Shown: positions 45,511 through 54,242 of the stretch, piece by piece
How positions within the stretch are numbered: position 1 is the stretch's first letter
Layout: every line of letters begins with the position of its first letter
Origin: Polyangiaceae bacterium
GTDB taxonomy: Bacteria; Myxococcota_A; Polyangia; Polyangiales; Polyangiaceae
DNA: 64,000 nucleotides
Direction: 5' to 3'
Assembly: GCA_016719945.1 (NCBI GenBank)
Contig: JADJYE010000001.1
Coordinates: 558,001 to 622,000 of the forward strand
Position numbers and translations under genes: made by a program
The notes under the pieces: generated by a model
The model's database searches: none
Seen by the model: only the letters and a program-made list of their open reading frames with translations
Told to the model about the DNA's origin: nothing

Positions 45511-47672
45511 ATGCCCGACGCAGACTGCCTCCGGTTGCCTCGCGGCGGCGTCTACGTCCGCGCCGCTACCGAGCCTGTCCAGATCGGCGTCCCCCAGAGA
45601 CCATCAAGGACTCGATGGCGCTCGGCCTGCCGCTGCCGGGCATCTACGTCCTGCCGCCAGTGCTGTTCGATCGCCGCCGGGGGCTCAACCTCGCAGAGAT
45701 CGAGTTCCCCGCGTATTATAACTTCTTCGTCCTCAAGCGGCGCGCCACGCTGATCGTCGAGTCCGAGGACACGGCGGAGCGCCTGCGGACGATGATGCGC
45801 GAGTCGCTCTTCGCGTCTCGCCGCCCGACCAACCCCGAGGAGTTCGCTGCCTCGATCCCGGCTGCGGCGAGGCCCGACTTCGCCCGAGAGACGGACCATT
45901 TCCGCCGCGGCCCCGACGGCAACTGCCTCGACGTCGACGACCTGCTCGACTTCTGCGTGATGGTCGACGGCGTCGCGACGGTGCGCGGCGTCACGGTCCG
46001 CAGGGCGGATGACAGCGCGTACGTGATCGACAGCGGGGGCGCGCCGCCCATCGAGGTCTCGTCCACCGTCGAGCTGCCCGAGCGGGTGCTGCCGTCGAGC
46101 GCGCCGCGCGCCGGCAACTTCGAGCCGCCGACGTTCGGGCTGACGGTGCTCGGCGCCAGCCATGGCTTCGATCCGCACGGCAAGACGACCGGCTACGTGC
46201 TGTGGATCGGCCGGCGCGGCGTGCTCATCGATCCGCCGGTCGACACCACGCAGCACCTGCGAGAGGCGGGCGTCATGCCGAAGATCATCGACGGCGTGAT
46301 CCTCACCCACTGCCACGCCGACCACGACTCCGGGGTGTTCGCCAAGCTGCTCGAGGAGGGGCGGACGCGGCTGTACACCACGCCCACGATCCTCGCGTCG
46401 TTCCTGCGCAAGTACTCGGCGCTCAGCGGCATCTCGGAAGAGAAGCTGAGGAGGACGTTCTCCTTCCGGCCGGTGTGCATCGGCCAGGCGACGCCGATCA
46501 ACGGGGCGGAGCTGTTCTTCTTCTACACGCTGCACTCGATCCCCACGATCGGCTTCGAGGCCTTCTACGGCGGCAAGAGCCTCGCGTTCTCGAGCGACAC
46601 CCTGTACGACCCGGCCGAGATCCGGCGGCTGTCGGAGCTGGGCGTCATCTCGCCCGAGCGGCGCGACGCGCTGATCGACTTCCCGTGGCACCACAGCGCC
46701 GTGTTCCACGAGGCGGGCGTCCCTCCGTTGCACACCCTCGTCTCCTCCCTCGCCGCCCTGCCCGACGACGTGAAGGAGCGCCTCTACCTGGTCCACATCG
46801 CCAAGAACGATGTGCCCAGCGGCGCGAAGCTCAAGGCCGCCGAGGTCGGCCTCGACAGCACGCTTCGCATCGACGTGGAGCCTCCTGATTTCGCGGACGC
46901 GATCGACGTGTTGAACGTCTTCTGCTCGATCGACTTCTTCCGCGAGCTGCCGATGTCCCGCGCGATGGAGCTGTTGTTGCTCGCGCGGCGCCGCAGGTTC
47001 GACGCCGGGGAGACGATCATCGCCCAGGACAGCGAGGGCCACGAGCTGTTCGTGATCGTGCAGGGCGCGGTGACCGTGACGAGAGACGGCGAATACGTGA
47101 AGAGCTACCACGCGGGGGACTACTTCGGTGAGACGGCGCTGGTGTTGAACCAGCCGCGCGCCGCCGACGTGGTGGCGCGCACGCCGGTCGAGCTCTTGAC
47201 GCTCGACCGTCACGGCTTCCTGTACCTGCTCCGCGGGACCGAGATCCCGGCGCGCCTGGTCCGGCTGGCGCGCGCGCGCGAGGCTCGCTCGTGGGAGCTG
47301 CTCGAGCAGAACTCCGCGCTCAGGCAACTGTCGAGCGCCCAGCGCACCCAGTTCATGAGCTACCTCGAGCTGGTCGACCTCAAGGAGGGCGACACGCTGT
47401 GGAGAGCGGGGGAGGCAAGCGGGGACTCGTTCATCCTCGACACCGCCAAGGTGCTGCTCGAGATGCCCGGCGCCACCTCACCCCCGCTGCTGGGCCCGGC
47501 GACGATGCTCGTCGACGTGGACGCGCTGCGCGGCGACCGCCCCCACGACACCAACACGCACGTCGTCGAGGGCGGCCAGGCGTACCGCGTCACGCGAGGG
47601 GACTTGCTCAAGTTCCTCGACGGCAACCCAGGCGTGCTGCTCAGCCTGATGGGCAAGCGCAGCGTCAGCTGA
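45511..47672 (+). CDS. Metallo-beta-lactamase fold protein with cyclic-nucleotide-binding domain, frameshifted
   Basis: The MBL fold has the metal motif ILTHCHADHDSGVFAKLLEE. It also carries GYVLWIGRRGVLIDPPVDTT, AFSSDTLYDPAEIRRLSE and WHHSAVFHEAG. The C-terminal third is a cNMP-binding domain (IIAQDSEGHELFVIVQGAVT, GDYFGETALVLNQPRAADV). The N-terminus (MPDADCLRLPRGGVYVRAAT) is in another frame and joins at about 45593, in CCCCCAGAGACC, with one C lost. A cyclic nucleotide may control hydrolase activity. The total is about 720 residues. The cNMP motif lacks nothing obvious, but ligand choice is unknown. Confidence 0.82.
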
Positions 47673-47682
47673 CGCCGGCGCC

Positions 47683-48111
47683 TCAGCTACACGCCGCGGG
47701 CACGCCCGCAGCCATCGTCATCGAGCGGATGCGGTAGAGCGCCTGCGGATCGTTCTTCGACGCGTCGCACGCTCCCGCCGCCATGGCGTACATCCCCTTC
47801 TGCTCGAGCGGGGCGCTCTTCGCGTTCGAGTGCAGCGCCGCGCAGCACTTCGCGAGGCTGAAGGCCGGGCCGGCCGGCTTCTTCGTGGTCGCGCTCGCGC
47901 TCGCGCTGGCGGGCGAGGACGCGACCGGCTCCGGAGCTGGTTGGGCTTCGAGGGAGAACCCGCTCGACGCGGGCTCCGCAGCCGCGGCGGTCTCGACGGG
48001 CAGCGAGATCTCCGCGCTCTCGAGCGGTTCATCCTGCGTCTCTTCGTCGCAGCCGAGCGCAGCGACGACCAGGCAGAGCGGGACCAAGGCGAGGTACCGG
48101 GCAGACTTCAT
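47683..48111 (-). CDS. Small lipoprotein with Cys-rich C-terminus
   Basis: The protein has 142 residues. The signal MKSARYLALVPLCLVVAAL is followed by the lipobox GC. A tether rich in Glu, Ala and Pro leads to a short domain AKCCAALHSNAKSAPLEQKG then MYAMAAGACDASKNDPQALY, with paired cysteines. Small helical domains like this recur in Polyangiales lipoproteins. The function is unknown. It converges on the metallo-beta-lactamase gene. Confidence 0.75.
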   Translation of the reverse strand: MKSARYLALVPLCLVVAALGCDEETQDEPLESAEISLPVETAAAAEPASSGFSLEAQPAPEPVASSPASASASATTKKPAGPAFSLAKCCAALHSNAKSAPLEQKGMYAMAAGACDASKNDPQALYRIRSMTMAAGVPAACS

Positions 48112-48188
48112 GGGCGCGATGCGGCGCACACGTTGGGGCGCCGCAAACCTCCTTCTCCCAAGCTTGGACGGGTCGGGCCGCGGGCTCC

Positions 48189-49697
48189 CTACTTGTGGAC
48201 GTAGACGAGCGTCCCGCCCTGAGGGCTCACCGCGCCGTGCCACTCGCGCGGCACCTGCGGGTCGGTCCAGTCGAACAGCCAAGCCGCGTCGGTGGGGGTG
48301 AGGTTGACGCAGCCGTGGCTGCGCGTCTTGCCGAAGTCGTTGTGCCAATAGGCCGCGTGCAGCGCGTAGCCCTCGTGGAAATATTGGATGTACGGGACGT
48401 CGCGCAGGTCGAACGCCTCGTCGTCTCCTTGGTTGCCATCCATCGTGCCGGACACGTGCTTCGCGCGGATCATGAAGGTCCCGCGGACGGTCGCGAAGGT
48501 CTCCTCGGGGTCCGCCATCCCGCCGCGACCGGTGGAGACGAGCGCCGCGTACACGGGCTTCTCCCCCTCGTAGGCGATGAGCAGCTGCTTCTGGATCGAC
48601 ACGCTGATCCACTTGCGGCCGCGCTCCGCGTGCTTCGCCCTGTCCTTCTTCAGCTCGCCGAGGATGAGCCCGGTCGCGGGGAGCCACAGCCCGGCGGTGG
48701 TCTCGTGCAGGCCGCGCTCGCCGCCGTGCGTCTGCCCGGTGAGCTCCCAGCCCGACCGCCCCTTGGCCACCCCGCTCTCCTGCAACTGCTTGCCGACGCG
48801 CTTGTAGGTCGCCGTGCCCGAGGGGACCACGAACGCTGGCCTGCCGCCGTGCTCGAGCTTCACGCCGACGAGATCGCTGATGATCGGCGGCTTGGTGCGG
48901 TCGAGCGGGATGAGATCGAGCTCGGTCGTCAGCCCGAAGCGGCGTCCGCCCCAGTCGAACACGCTCATCAGTCCGAACGCGGAGTTCTCCGGCGCGCGCC
49001 CGCGGTGCACGGAGTACGAGAGGTTCTTGTCACTGCCGTAGGGCTTGGGCAGGTCGTTGCCCGCGAGCAAGAACGGGGGGACGACTTCGGTCGCGAGCTT
49101 CTCGAGCCGCGCCGCGTGCATGAGCGCGTGCGTCCGGTAGGTCGGCCCCTCGACGCGCCGCTGGTCTGCCTCGGACGGCAAGCGGAAGTACATGTGAGGC
49201 GCCGGAGAGTCGCTCATCACGTACGTGTACGGCGTCGGCTCCCCTCGGCGGGGGGCGCGTGGGGCCGCCTGCACGATCGGGTGCTCGACGTCGAGCGAGG
49301 CTCCCTTGCCGACGCACGCGTAACCGCGCGGTGCGACGCGGTACCAGCCGCCCGCGCAGCCGTCGGTGCCCGCCGAGAGCTCGGCCCGAGCGATCAGCGC
49401 GCCCGCCCGCAGGTATCCGAGCTTGTCGCTCCGCTCCGTCGGCGCGTCGTAGATCCACGTCCTCATGGCGATGCTCGCGAGCCTTGCGCCGTGGCCAGGC
49501 TCGGTCCGCTCGGGTGGGTCGGCGGCGACGCTCGTCATCACTGGCGCGGGTGCGGGAGGCGCCGGCGGCGCGGGCGTGCCCGTCGGGCGAGGCAGCGCCG
49601 AGGCTCGCGCCTCGTTCGCCACTCGACCGGGCGGGTCCTTCCGCTCACACCCCGACAGCAGGCCCGTGGCAAGCGCGAGCGCGACCGGCCAACGCAT
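48189..49697 (-). CDS. L,D-transpeptidase (YkuD) lipoprotein
   Basis: The protein has 502 residues. Lipoprotein signal MRWPVALALATGLLSGC, a Pro/Ala tether, then an SH3-like region (IAMRTWIYDAPTERSDKLGY, DGCAGGWYRVAPRGYACVGK). The C-terminal YkuD core is RKWISVSIQKQLLIAYEGEK, HAAYWHNDFGKTRSHGCVNL and TPTDAAWLFDW, with the catalytic His and Cys in place. It should modify peptidoglycan with L,D bonds. It differs from the 26397 transpeptidase in layout. It shares its strand with the Cys-rich lipoprotein 6 bp upstream, which may be co-transcribed. Confidence 0.87.
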   Translation of the reverse strand: MRWPVALALATGLLSGCERKDPPGRVANEARASALPRPTGTPAPPAPPAPAPVMTSVAADPPERTEPGHGARLASIAMRTWIYDAPTERSDKLGYLRAGALIARAELSAGTDGCAGGWYRVAPRGYACVGKGASLDVEHPIVQAAPRAPRRGEPTPYTYVMSDSPAPHMYFRLPSEADQRRVEGPTYRTHALMHAARLEKLATEVVPPFLLAGNDLPKPYGSDKNLSYSVHRGRAPENSAFGLMSVFDWGGRRFGLTTELDLIPLDRTKPPIISDLVGVKLEHGGRPAFVVPSGTATYKRVGKQLQESGVAKGRSGWELTGQTHGGERGLHETTAGLWLPATGLILGELKKDRAKHAERGRKWISVSIQKQLLIAYEGEKPVYAALVSTGRGGMADPEETFATVRGTFMIRAKHVSGTMDGNQGDDEAFDLRDVPYIQYFHEGYALHAAYWHNDFGKTRSHGCVNLTPTDAAWLFDWTDPQVPREWHGAVSPQGGTLVYVHK

Positions 49698-49703
49698 GGC
49701 CGC

Positions 49704-50795
49704 TCAGGGACAGCTCGCGACGCAGTTGCCCATGCAGCAGACGCCCGTCGCGCAGACCGTGCCGTTCGCTGCGTTCATCCCCCCGCACGCGCCGCCTGCG
49801 CTGCACGCAGGCAGGCGGCACTCCCCCGCGGGATCGGGACAGTCGCCCGGCGCGAGGCACTCGACGCAGGTGTTGGTAGCGGAGCAGAGCGGGGTCGGCG
49901 TGAGGCAGTCGCCCGCGTCGATGCAGTCGACGCACGCCCCGGCGAGGGTGCAGACACCGACGCCGATCGCGCAGGGATCGCCCTCGGGCACCGCGCCCGC
50001 GCCGCACACCCCGAGGTCGCACACGGGCGCGTCGCACGGGGCGGTCGGCGTGCAGTCTGCCGGCACGACGCACTCGACGCAGGCGCCGGCGCCATCGCAG
50101 AACATGCTGGGCGTGCCGCAGGGCTCGCCGAGCAGCTTCGGGGGGTGAGCGGGCGTCGTGCCATCGCACGCCTCATCGGTGCACTCGAAGCCATCGTCGC
50201 CGGGCGGGTCGGTCGGCTGTGGCGCGAGCACGACCTGTTGGTCCTCGCAGATCGGGATCGTGCAGTCGGCCGGGAGGTCGAGCGGCTCGGTGGGGACCGC
50301 GAAGAACTCGAACTCGCAGAAGTCGTCGACGCACTCCGACGCGAAGCAGACGCTCGTGGGGCACGGCTTGGTCAGCGAGCACTCGACCAAACACTGACCC
50401 GACGCGTTACAGGTGCCGTTCGCGACGCCGATGACGCACGGGTCGCCCTCATCGGCCGGCACGTGCAGCGGGCCGGCGTCGGTGCAGGTGTCGACGGTGC
50501 AGGGCTGATTGTCGTCGTCGTCGGTGTCGTCGCGCTCGAGCACCAGCTCACCGGCCTCACAGCGCGCCGATTGGCAGTCGCCACCGATCGAGTCGACCGC
50601 GGGACCGTCAGGCCCGGGATCGTAGAAGCAGACCCGCTCGAAGCAGAGCGGGACGGTGCACGGGTTTCCGTCGTCCGGGCAATCTTCGGGCTGCAGGCAC
50701 GGGTCGGACCGCTCGCCCACGACGCTCGTCGCGTCGACCGCGCAGCTCGCCCCGAGGGCGGCGATGACGCTGACGATGACCCCGACGACCCGCAC
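49704..50795 (-). CDS. Cys-rich repetitive secreted lipoprotein
   Basis: The protein has 363 residues. The signal ends GASC at residue 18. The rest holds more than 30 cysteines in loose repeats of the type CxxxxDCxxxxPxCxxxxC (CLQPEDCPDDGNPCTVPLC, CVECVVPADCTPTAPC, CVECLAPGDCPDPAGEC). This is the Cys-rich, disulfide-dense style of myxobacterial surface proteins. There is no catalytic motif. It may act in adhesion or as a structural surface protein, which is a guess. It is upstream of the L,D-transpeptidase gene. Confidence 0.78.
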   Translation of the reverse strand: MRVVGVIVSVIAALGASCAVDATSVVGERSDPCLQPEDCPDDGNPCTVPLCFERVCFYDPGPDGPAVDSIGGDCQSARCEAGELVLERDDTDDDDNQPCTVDTCTDAGPLHVPADEGDPCVIGVANGTCNASGQCLVECSLTKPCPTSVCFASECVDDFCEFEFFAVPTEPLDLPADCTIPICEDQQVVLAPQPTDPPGDDGFECTDEACDGTTPAHPPKLLGEPCGTPSMFCDGAGACVECVVPADCTPTAPCDAPVCDLGVCGAGAVPEGDPCAIGVGVCTLAGACVDCIDAGDCLTPTPLCSATNTCVECLAPGDCPDPAGECRLPACSAGGACGGMNAANGTVCATGVCCMGNCVASCP

Positions 50796-50849
50796 TGGCG
50801 GCTAGTCTGTTTTTAAACGCCGCTCAGGGGCAAGCTAGAAACGACCAGC

Positions 50850-52376
50850 CTAGGCCGTCGGAGCCACTCCGACTGCGGGGAGGTCCTTCTGCACGAGCTG
50901 CTTGTACGCCTGCGCGTAGCGGCGGCCCGGGCGGTCCCAGCTGACGTCGAGCCGCATGACGCGGCGCCGGACCGCCGCGAACCGCGGGTGACGGAAGGCC
51001 GTGAGCGCGCGCCCTACCCCGCCCACGATCGCGTCGGCCGTAGCTCCCTCGAGCAGGAAGCCGGTGCCGGTCTCGAGCGCGGCGTCGAGGTCGACGAGGG
51101 TGTCGAGGAAGCCGCCGTGGTTGGTGGCGATCGGGACCGCGCCGTAGCGCTGCGCGCGAAGGTGGAGCGTGCCGCAGGGCTCATAGCGCGAGGGCGTGAG
51201 CACGAAATCTGCCGCCGCGAGGAGCTTGTGCACCATGTTGTCGGGGACCTGCGCGAGGACGGCGGCGCGCCCCGGAGCGCGTCGAGCTGCCGCCTCGAGG
51301 CCCTCGCGAACCCCGACGTCGACGGCGCCGGCGGAGACGAAGTAGAGGTCTTGCTTCAGTACGCGACCGAGCGCGTCGACCAGCACGTCGCCGCCGAAAT
51401 CGGGGCTGTGCGGGCCGAGCGACACGACCAGGGGCCTGGCGGGATCGAGCTCGAGGCCGAGCTCGGCGAGCAGGCTCGTCTTACAGCGGGCCTTGTTGCT
51501 CGGGTCATCGCCGTCGAAGCGAGCCGGCGGCGCGGGATCGGTGGCGGGGTTCCACACGGCGTAGTCGACGCCGTTGACGATGCCGAGCACGGCGTCCTTG
51601 CGGGCGCGAAGCACACCGTCGAGGCGAGCCCCGCCCTCGGGACGCGTGATCTCTCGGGCGTACGACGGAGAGACCGTCGTCAGCAGGTCCGCCGCCAGGA
51701 CGCCGCCCTTCAGCAGGTTGAGGCCGCCGTAGAACTCGAGCTTCGACGGAGTGAAATGCTCTTCGGTGAGGCCGAAGGCCGCCAGGGCTGCGAACGCGTC
51801 CTGCGCGCCACCGGCGCTCACGCGCTCGAAGAACCCCTGGCGACGCACGTCGTGGATGGTGAGCACGCTCTGGGTGGCGGACAGCTCGGGGACGAGCCGC
51901 ATCAAATACGGGACCATCGCCCCGGCCCAGTCGTGGGCGTGGACCAGGTCGAACGCCTGATCGACCGCCACGCGCTGGCGCATCAGCTCGATCGCCGCGC
52001 GGCACAGGACCGCCGCGCCTTGGGCCGTGAGCGACGCGGGACCTTCGCAGGCTCCCTCGCCGTACAGGCTCGCGCCGCTCGAGAGCTTCGCGTCGAGCAG
52101 GACGATCTCGACGCCCGAGGCGAGGCGCCCGTCGAAGGCGATGACCTCACGCGGGCTGTCGCCGGGCTGCGTGGCCGCGACCTGCGGCAGCGCTAGCGGG
52201 GTGAGCCGGCGCGCCGCGAGCAGGCCGCCCGCCTCGAACACCGGGAAGCGGGGGAGCGCGATGGTCACCCGGTGGCCCAAGCTCTTGAGCGTCTTGGAGA
52301 GCGCGAACACGGCGTCCGCGACGCTGCTCCCTTTGATGAAAGGGGCGAGCTCGGCGGCGACGAAAAGGATGTCCAT
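50850..52376 (-). CDS. glgA: Glycogen synthase (GT5 family)
   Basis: The protein has 508 residues. The N-terminal GT5 start is MDILFVAAELAPFIKGSSVA, and the usual KTGGLADV motif is replaced by IKGSSVADAVFALSK. It has FDLVHAHDWAGAMVPYLM, TTVSPSYAREIT, GIVNGVDYAVWNPATD and VPDNMVHKLLAAADFVLTPS with RYEPCGTLHLRAQRYGAVPI. These match ADP-glucose glycogen synthase. The altered N-terminal loop (KxGGL to KGSSV) touches the ADP-glucose site, so substrate use is less sure than the fold. The ATG at 52376 fits family alignments. It diverges from the pseudouridine synthase. Confidence 0.85.
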   Translation of the reverse strand: MDILFVAAELAPFIKGSSVADAVFALSKTLKSLGHRVTIALPRFPVFEAGGLLAARRLTPLALPQVAATQPGDSPREVIAFDGRLASGVEIVLLDAKLSSGASLYGEGACEGPASLTAQGAAVLCRAAIELMRQRVAVDQAFDLVHAHDWAGAMVPYLMRLVPELSATQSVLTIHDVRRQGFFERVSAGGAQDAFAALAAFGLTEEHFTPSKLEFYGGLNLLKGGVLAADLLTTVSPSYAREITRPEGGARLDGVLRARKDAVLGIVNGVDYAVWNPATDPAPPARFDGDDPSNKARCKTSLLAELGLELDPARPLVVSLGPHSPDFGGDVLVDALGRVLKQDLYFVSAGAVDVGVREGLEAAARRAPGRAAVLAQVPDNMVHKLLAAADFVLTPSRYEPCGTLHLRAQRYGAVPIATNHGGFLDTLVDLDAALETGTGFLLEGATADAIVGGVGRALTAFRHPRFAAVRRRVMRLDVSWDRPGRRYAQAYKQLVQKDLPAVGVAPTA

Positions 52377-52430
52377 GCGCGGGCCGCTGTACCATGCTTT
52401 TCCCCGCATGCCGAGCGATACGAGAGCACC

Positions 52431-53489
52431 ATGACCCGCCTGCGCGCCCACGAGCTGACCGGCGCGCTCGAGCGCCCCGAGGGCGTCGACGAGCGCGCCG
52501 TCGTCACGGTGCTCCGCGTGCCGCCCGAGTCGGCGGGGATGCGGCTGGATCGCTTCGTCCAGTCCCAGCTCAAGCGCACGAGCCGCACGCGCGCCCAGGA
52601 GATCATCCGGCGCGGCGCGTATTCACCCGACGCGCGGCTGCTCAAGGGCAACGGCCGGGTCCGCGCCGAGCAGCTCGTCCTGTTGTGGCGTGCCCCGTGG
52701 GATGAGGAGCGCGTCGACACCGAGCTGCCCGTCCTGTTCGAGGACGCGTCGCTGCTCGCGATCGACAAGCCACCGTTCGTCCCCGTCCACCCGACGGCGC
52801 GCTACTACCGGTCGACGGTGGTGAAGCTGCTCGAGACCGCGCGCCCCGACCAGCGCTTCTACCTCGCCCACCGGCTCGACCGCGAGACGAGCGGCGCGCT
52901 GCTCTTGTGCAAGACGCCGGAAGCCGATCGGCACGTGAAGAAGCAGTTCGCGGGGCTCGATCCCGACACCGGTCGCCCCGCGACGCGGCGCTACGTCGAC
53001 AAGACCTACCTCGCGATCGCCCACGGTTGGCCCGCGCTCGATCGCTTCGACGTCGACCTCGCGCTCGAGGAGGACGATCGCAGCAAGCTTCGGGTCAGGA
53101 TGAGGACGGCGCCCCCGGGCCGCGGGCTCACGAGCCTGACCCGGTGTGAGGTTCGCGAGCGCCGGGTGAGCCTGGTGACCGGCGCTCGGTACGCGCTCGT
53201 CGCGTGCGCGCTCGAGACGGGACGCCAGCACCAGATCCGGGTGCACCTATCGGCGGTCGGGCACCCCCTCGTCGGCGACAAGCTGTACGGCTCCGACGAG
53301 GGACTTCACGCACGCGGCGCCGACAAGGAGCTCACCGACGACGATCTCGCGCTGCTCGAGCTGCCGCGACACGCGCTGCACGCCCACGAGCTGAGCCTCG
53401 ATCACCCCGTGCTCGGGGGGCGTGTGTGCATCACCTCGCCGCTGCCACCGGACCTCGCGGCGTTCTGGGCGTCGCTCGACCCCGCCTAG
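52431..53489 (+). CDS. RluA-family pseudouridine synthase
   Basis: The protein has 352 residues. The S4 RNA-binding region is MRLDRFVQSQLKRTSRTRAQ. The catalytic core has FYLAHRLDRETSGALLLCKT with the active Asp, KTYLAIAHGWPALD, and ACALETGRQHQIRVHLSAVG followed by HPLVGDKLYG. These enzymes make pseudouridine in rRNA or tRNA, with RluA, RluC and RluD acting at different sites. The exact target is unclear. The ATG at 52431 is reached after a divergent gap of about 54 bp from glgA. Confidence 0.92.
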   Translation: MTRLRAHELTGALERPEGVDERAVVTVLRVPPESAGMRLDRFVQSQLKRTSRTRAQEIIRRGAYSPDARLLKGNGRVRAEQLVLLWRAPWDEERVDTELPVLFEDASLLAIDKPPFVPVHPTARYYRSTVVKLLETARPDQRFYLAHRLDRETSGALLLCKTPEADRHVKKQFAGLDPDTGRPATRRYVDKTYLAIAHGWPALDRFDVDLALEEDDRSKLRVRMRTAPPGRGLTSLTRCEVRERRVSLVTGARYALVACALETGRQHQIRVHLSAVGHPLVGDKLYGSDEGLHARGADKELTDDDLALLELPRHALHAHELSLDHPVLGGRVCITSPLPPDLAAFWASLDPA

Positions 53490-53521
53490 GGCGCCGAGCC
53501 GAGCTAGGGACACCCAGCCAG

Positions 53522-53869
53522 CTACGAGAGGATGCGCAGGACGCCGCCCTCGACGTCGCGTGACAGCCCGTTGGCGCCGACCGACGTGACGAGCACCGGG
53601 ATCCCCTCCGGCAGGTCGAGCACGCTCATGCGGAACGCGCTGCCGGCAAACGAGGCCACGACCGGATCCTCCAGCTCGCCGCGCAGCTTCTTCGCGGCCG
53701 CCTGCGTGATCAACATCGGCTCGAGATCGCCGACGCCCGCGATGGGCTGACCGTCGAGGGTCCCCAGGGCGACCGCGACCCCCTCATGGCGCTCGAGCTC
53801 GGCCTCGAGGAGGAACTCCAGCGCGAGCTCGGTGACGGACGATCGGCGGACTCTTCGGCAGGTGCTCAT
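53522..53869 (-). CDS. Roadblock/LC7-like small protein
   Basis: The protein has 115 residues. Sequence VTELALEFLLEAELERHEGV, VALGTLDGQPIAGVGDLEPM, ITQAAAKKL and RMSVLDLPEGIPVLVTSVGA fit a roadblock/LC7 fold, as in MglB-type proteins. In myxobacteria such proteins regulate small GTPases and polarity. The GTP-ase partner is not in this window. It lies downstream of an RHH/ParA pair on the same strand, so a positioning role is possible. The assignment is from pattern only. Confidence 0.55.
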   Translation of the reverse strand: MSTCRRVRRSSVTELALEFLLEAELERHEGVAVALGTLDGQPIAGVGDLEPMLITQAAAKKLRGELEDPVVASFAGSAFRMSVLDLPEGIPVLVTSVGANGLSRDVEGGVLRILS

Positions 53870-53928
53870 CGTCCGCAGACCCTAGCGGCGGCCGCCGTTC
53901 GGGGCCCAGTTTCGAGGGCTAATCGCGC

Positions 53929-54231
53929 TCAGATCCCGCGCGGGACCTTCTCGATATCGACGCCCTCGAGCGCGTGGCGGATGAGCGCCGAGCGGCTCGC
54001 CTTCGTCAGCCCGCGCGCCTTGAGCTCGTCGACCATCTCGTCGAGCTTCTTCAAGTCGTCGGTGTACATCGAGATGCAAATCACCTTGTAGTGAGTCGGC
54101 TTCGCGTCGCGGGCGGCAGCGCGCGCCGCCGGGCGCGCCGGCGTGTAGAAGCTGCCCGAGAGCACGCCCTCGACCTCGTCGCGGTCGAGCAGGCCGAACC
54201 GAGCCGTCTGCAGATCCCCGTCGCTTCCCAT
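53929..54231 (-). CDS. Ribbon-helix-helix-like small protein
   Basis: The protein has 100 residues. The C-terminus is a ribbon-helix-helix pattern: YKVICISMYTDDLKKLDEMV, DELKARGLTKASRSALIRHA and LEGVDIEKVP, the form of CopG/ParG-type DNA binders. The N-terminus is acidic and disordered. ATG 54231 has a perfect AAGGAGG 5 nt upstream. It lies 11 bp after the ParA-like gene and is thus likely its partner, as in ParF/ParG or ParA/ParR systems. Confidence 0.7.
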   Translation of the reverse strand: MGSDGDLQTARFGLLDRDEVEGVLSGSFYTPARPAARAAARDAKPTHYKVICISMYTDDLKKLDEMVDELKARGLTKASRSALIRHALEGVDIEKVPRGI

Positions 54232-54242
54232 CGCGTCCTCCT

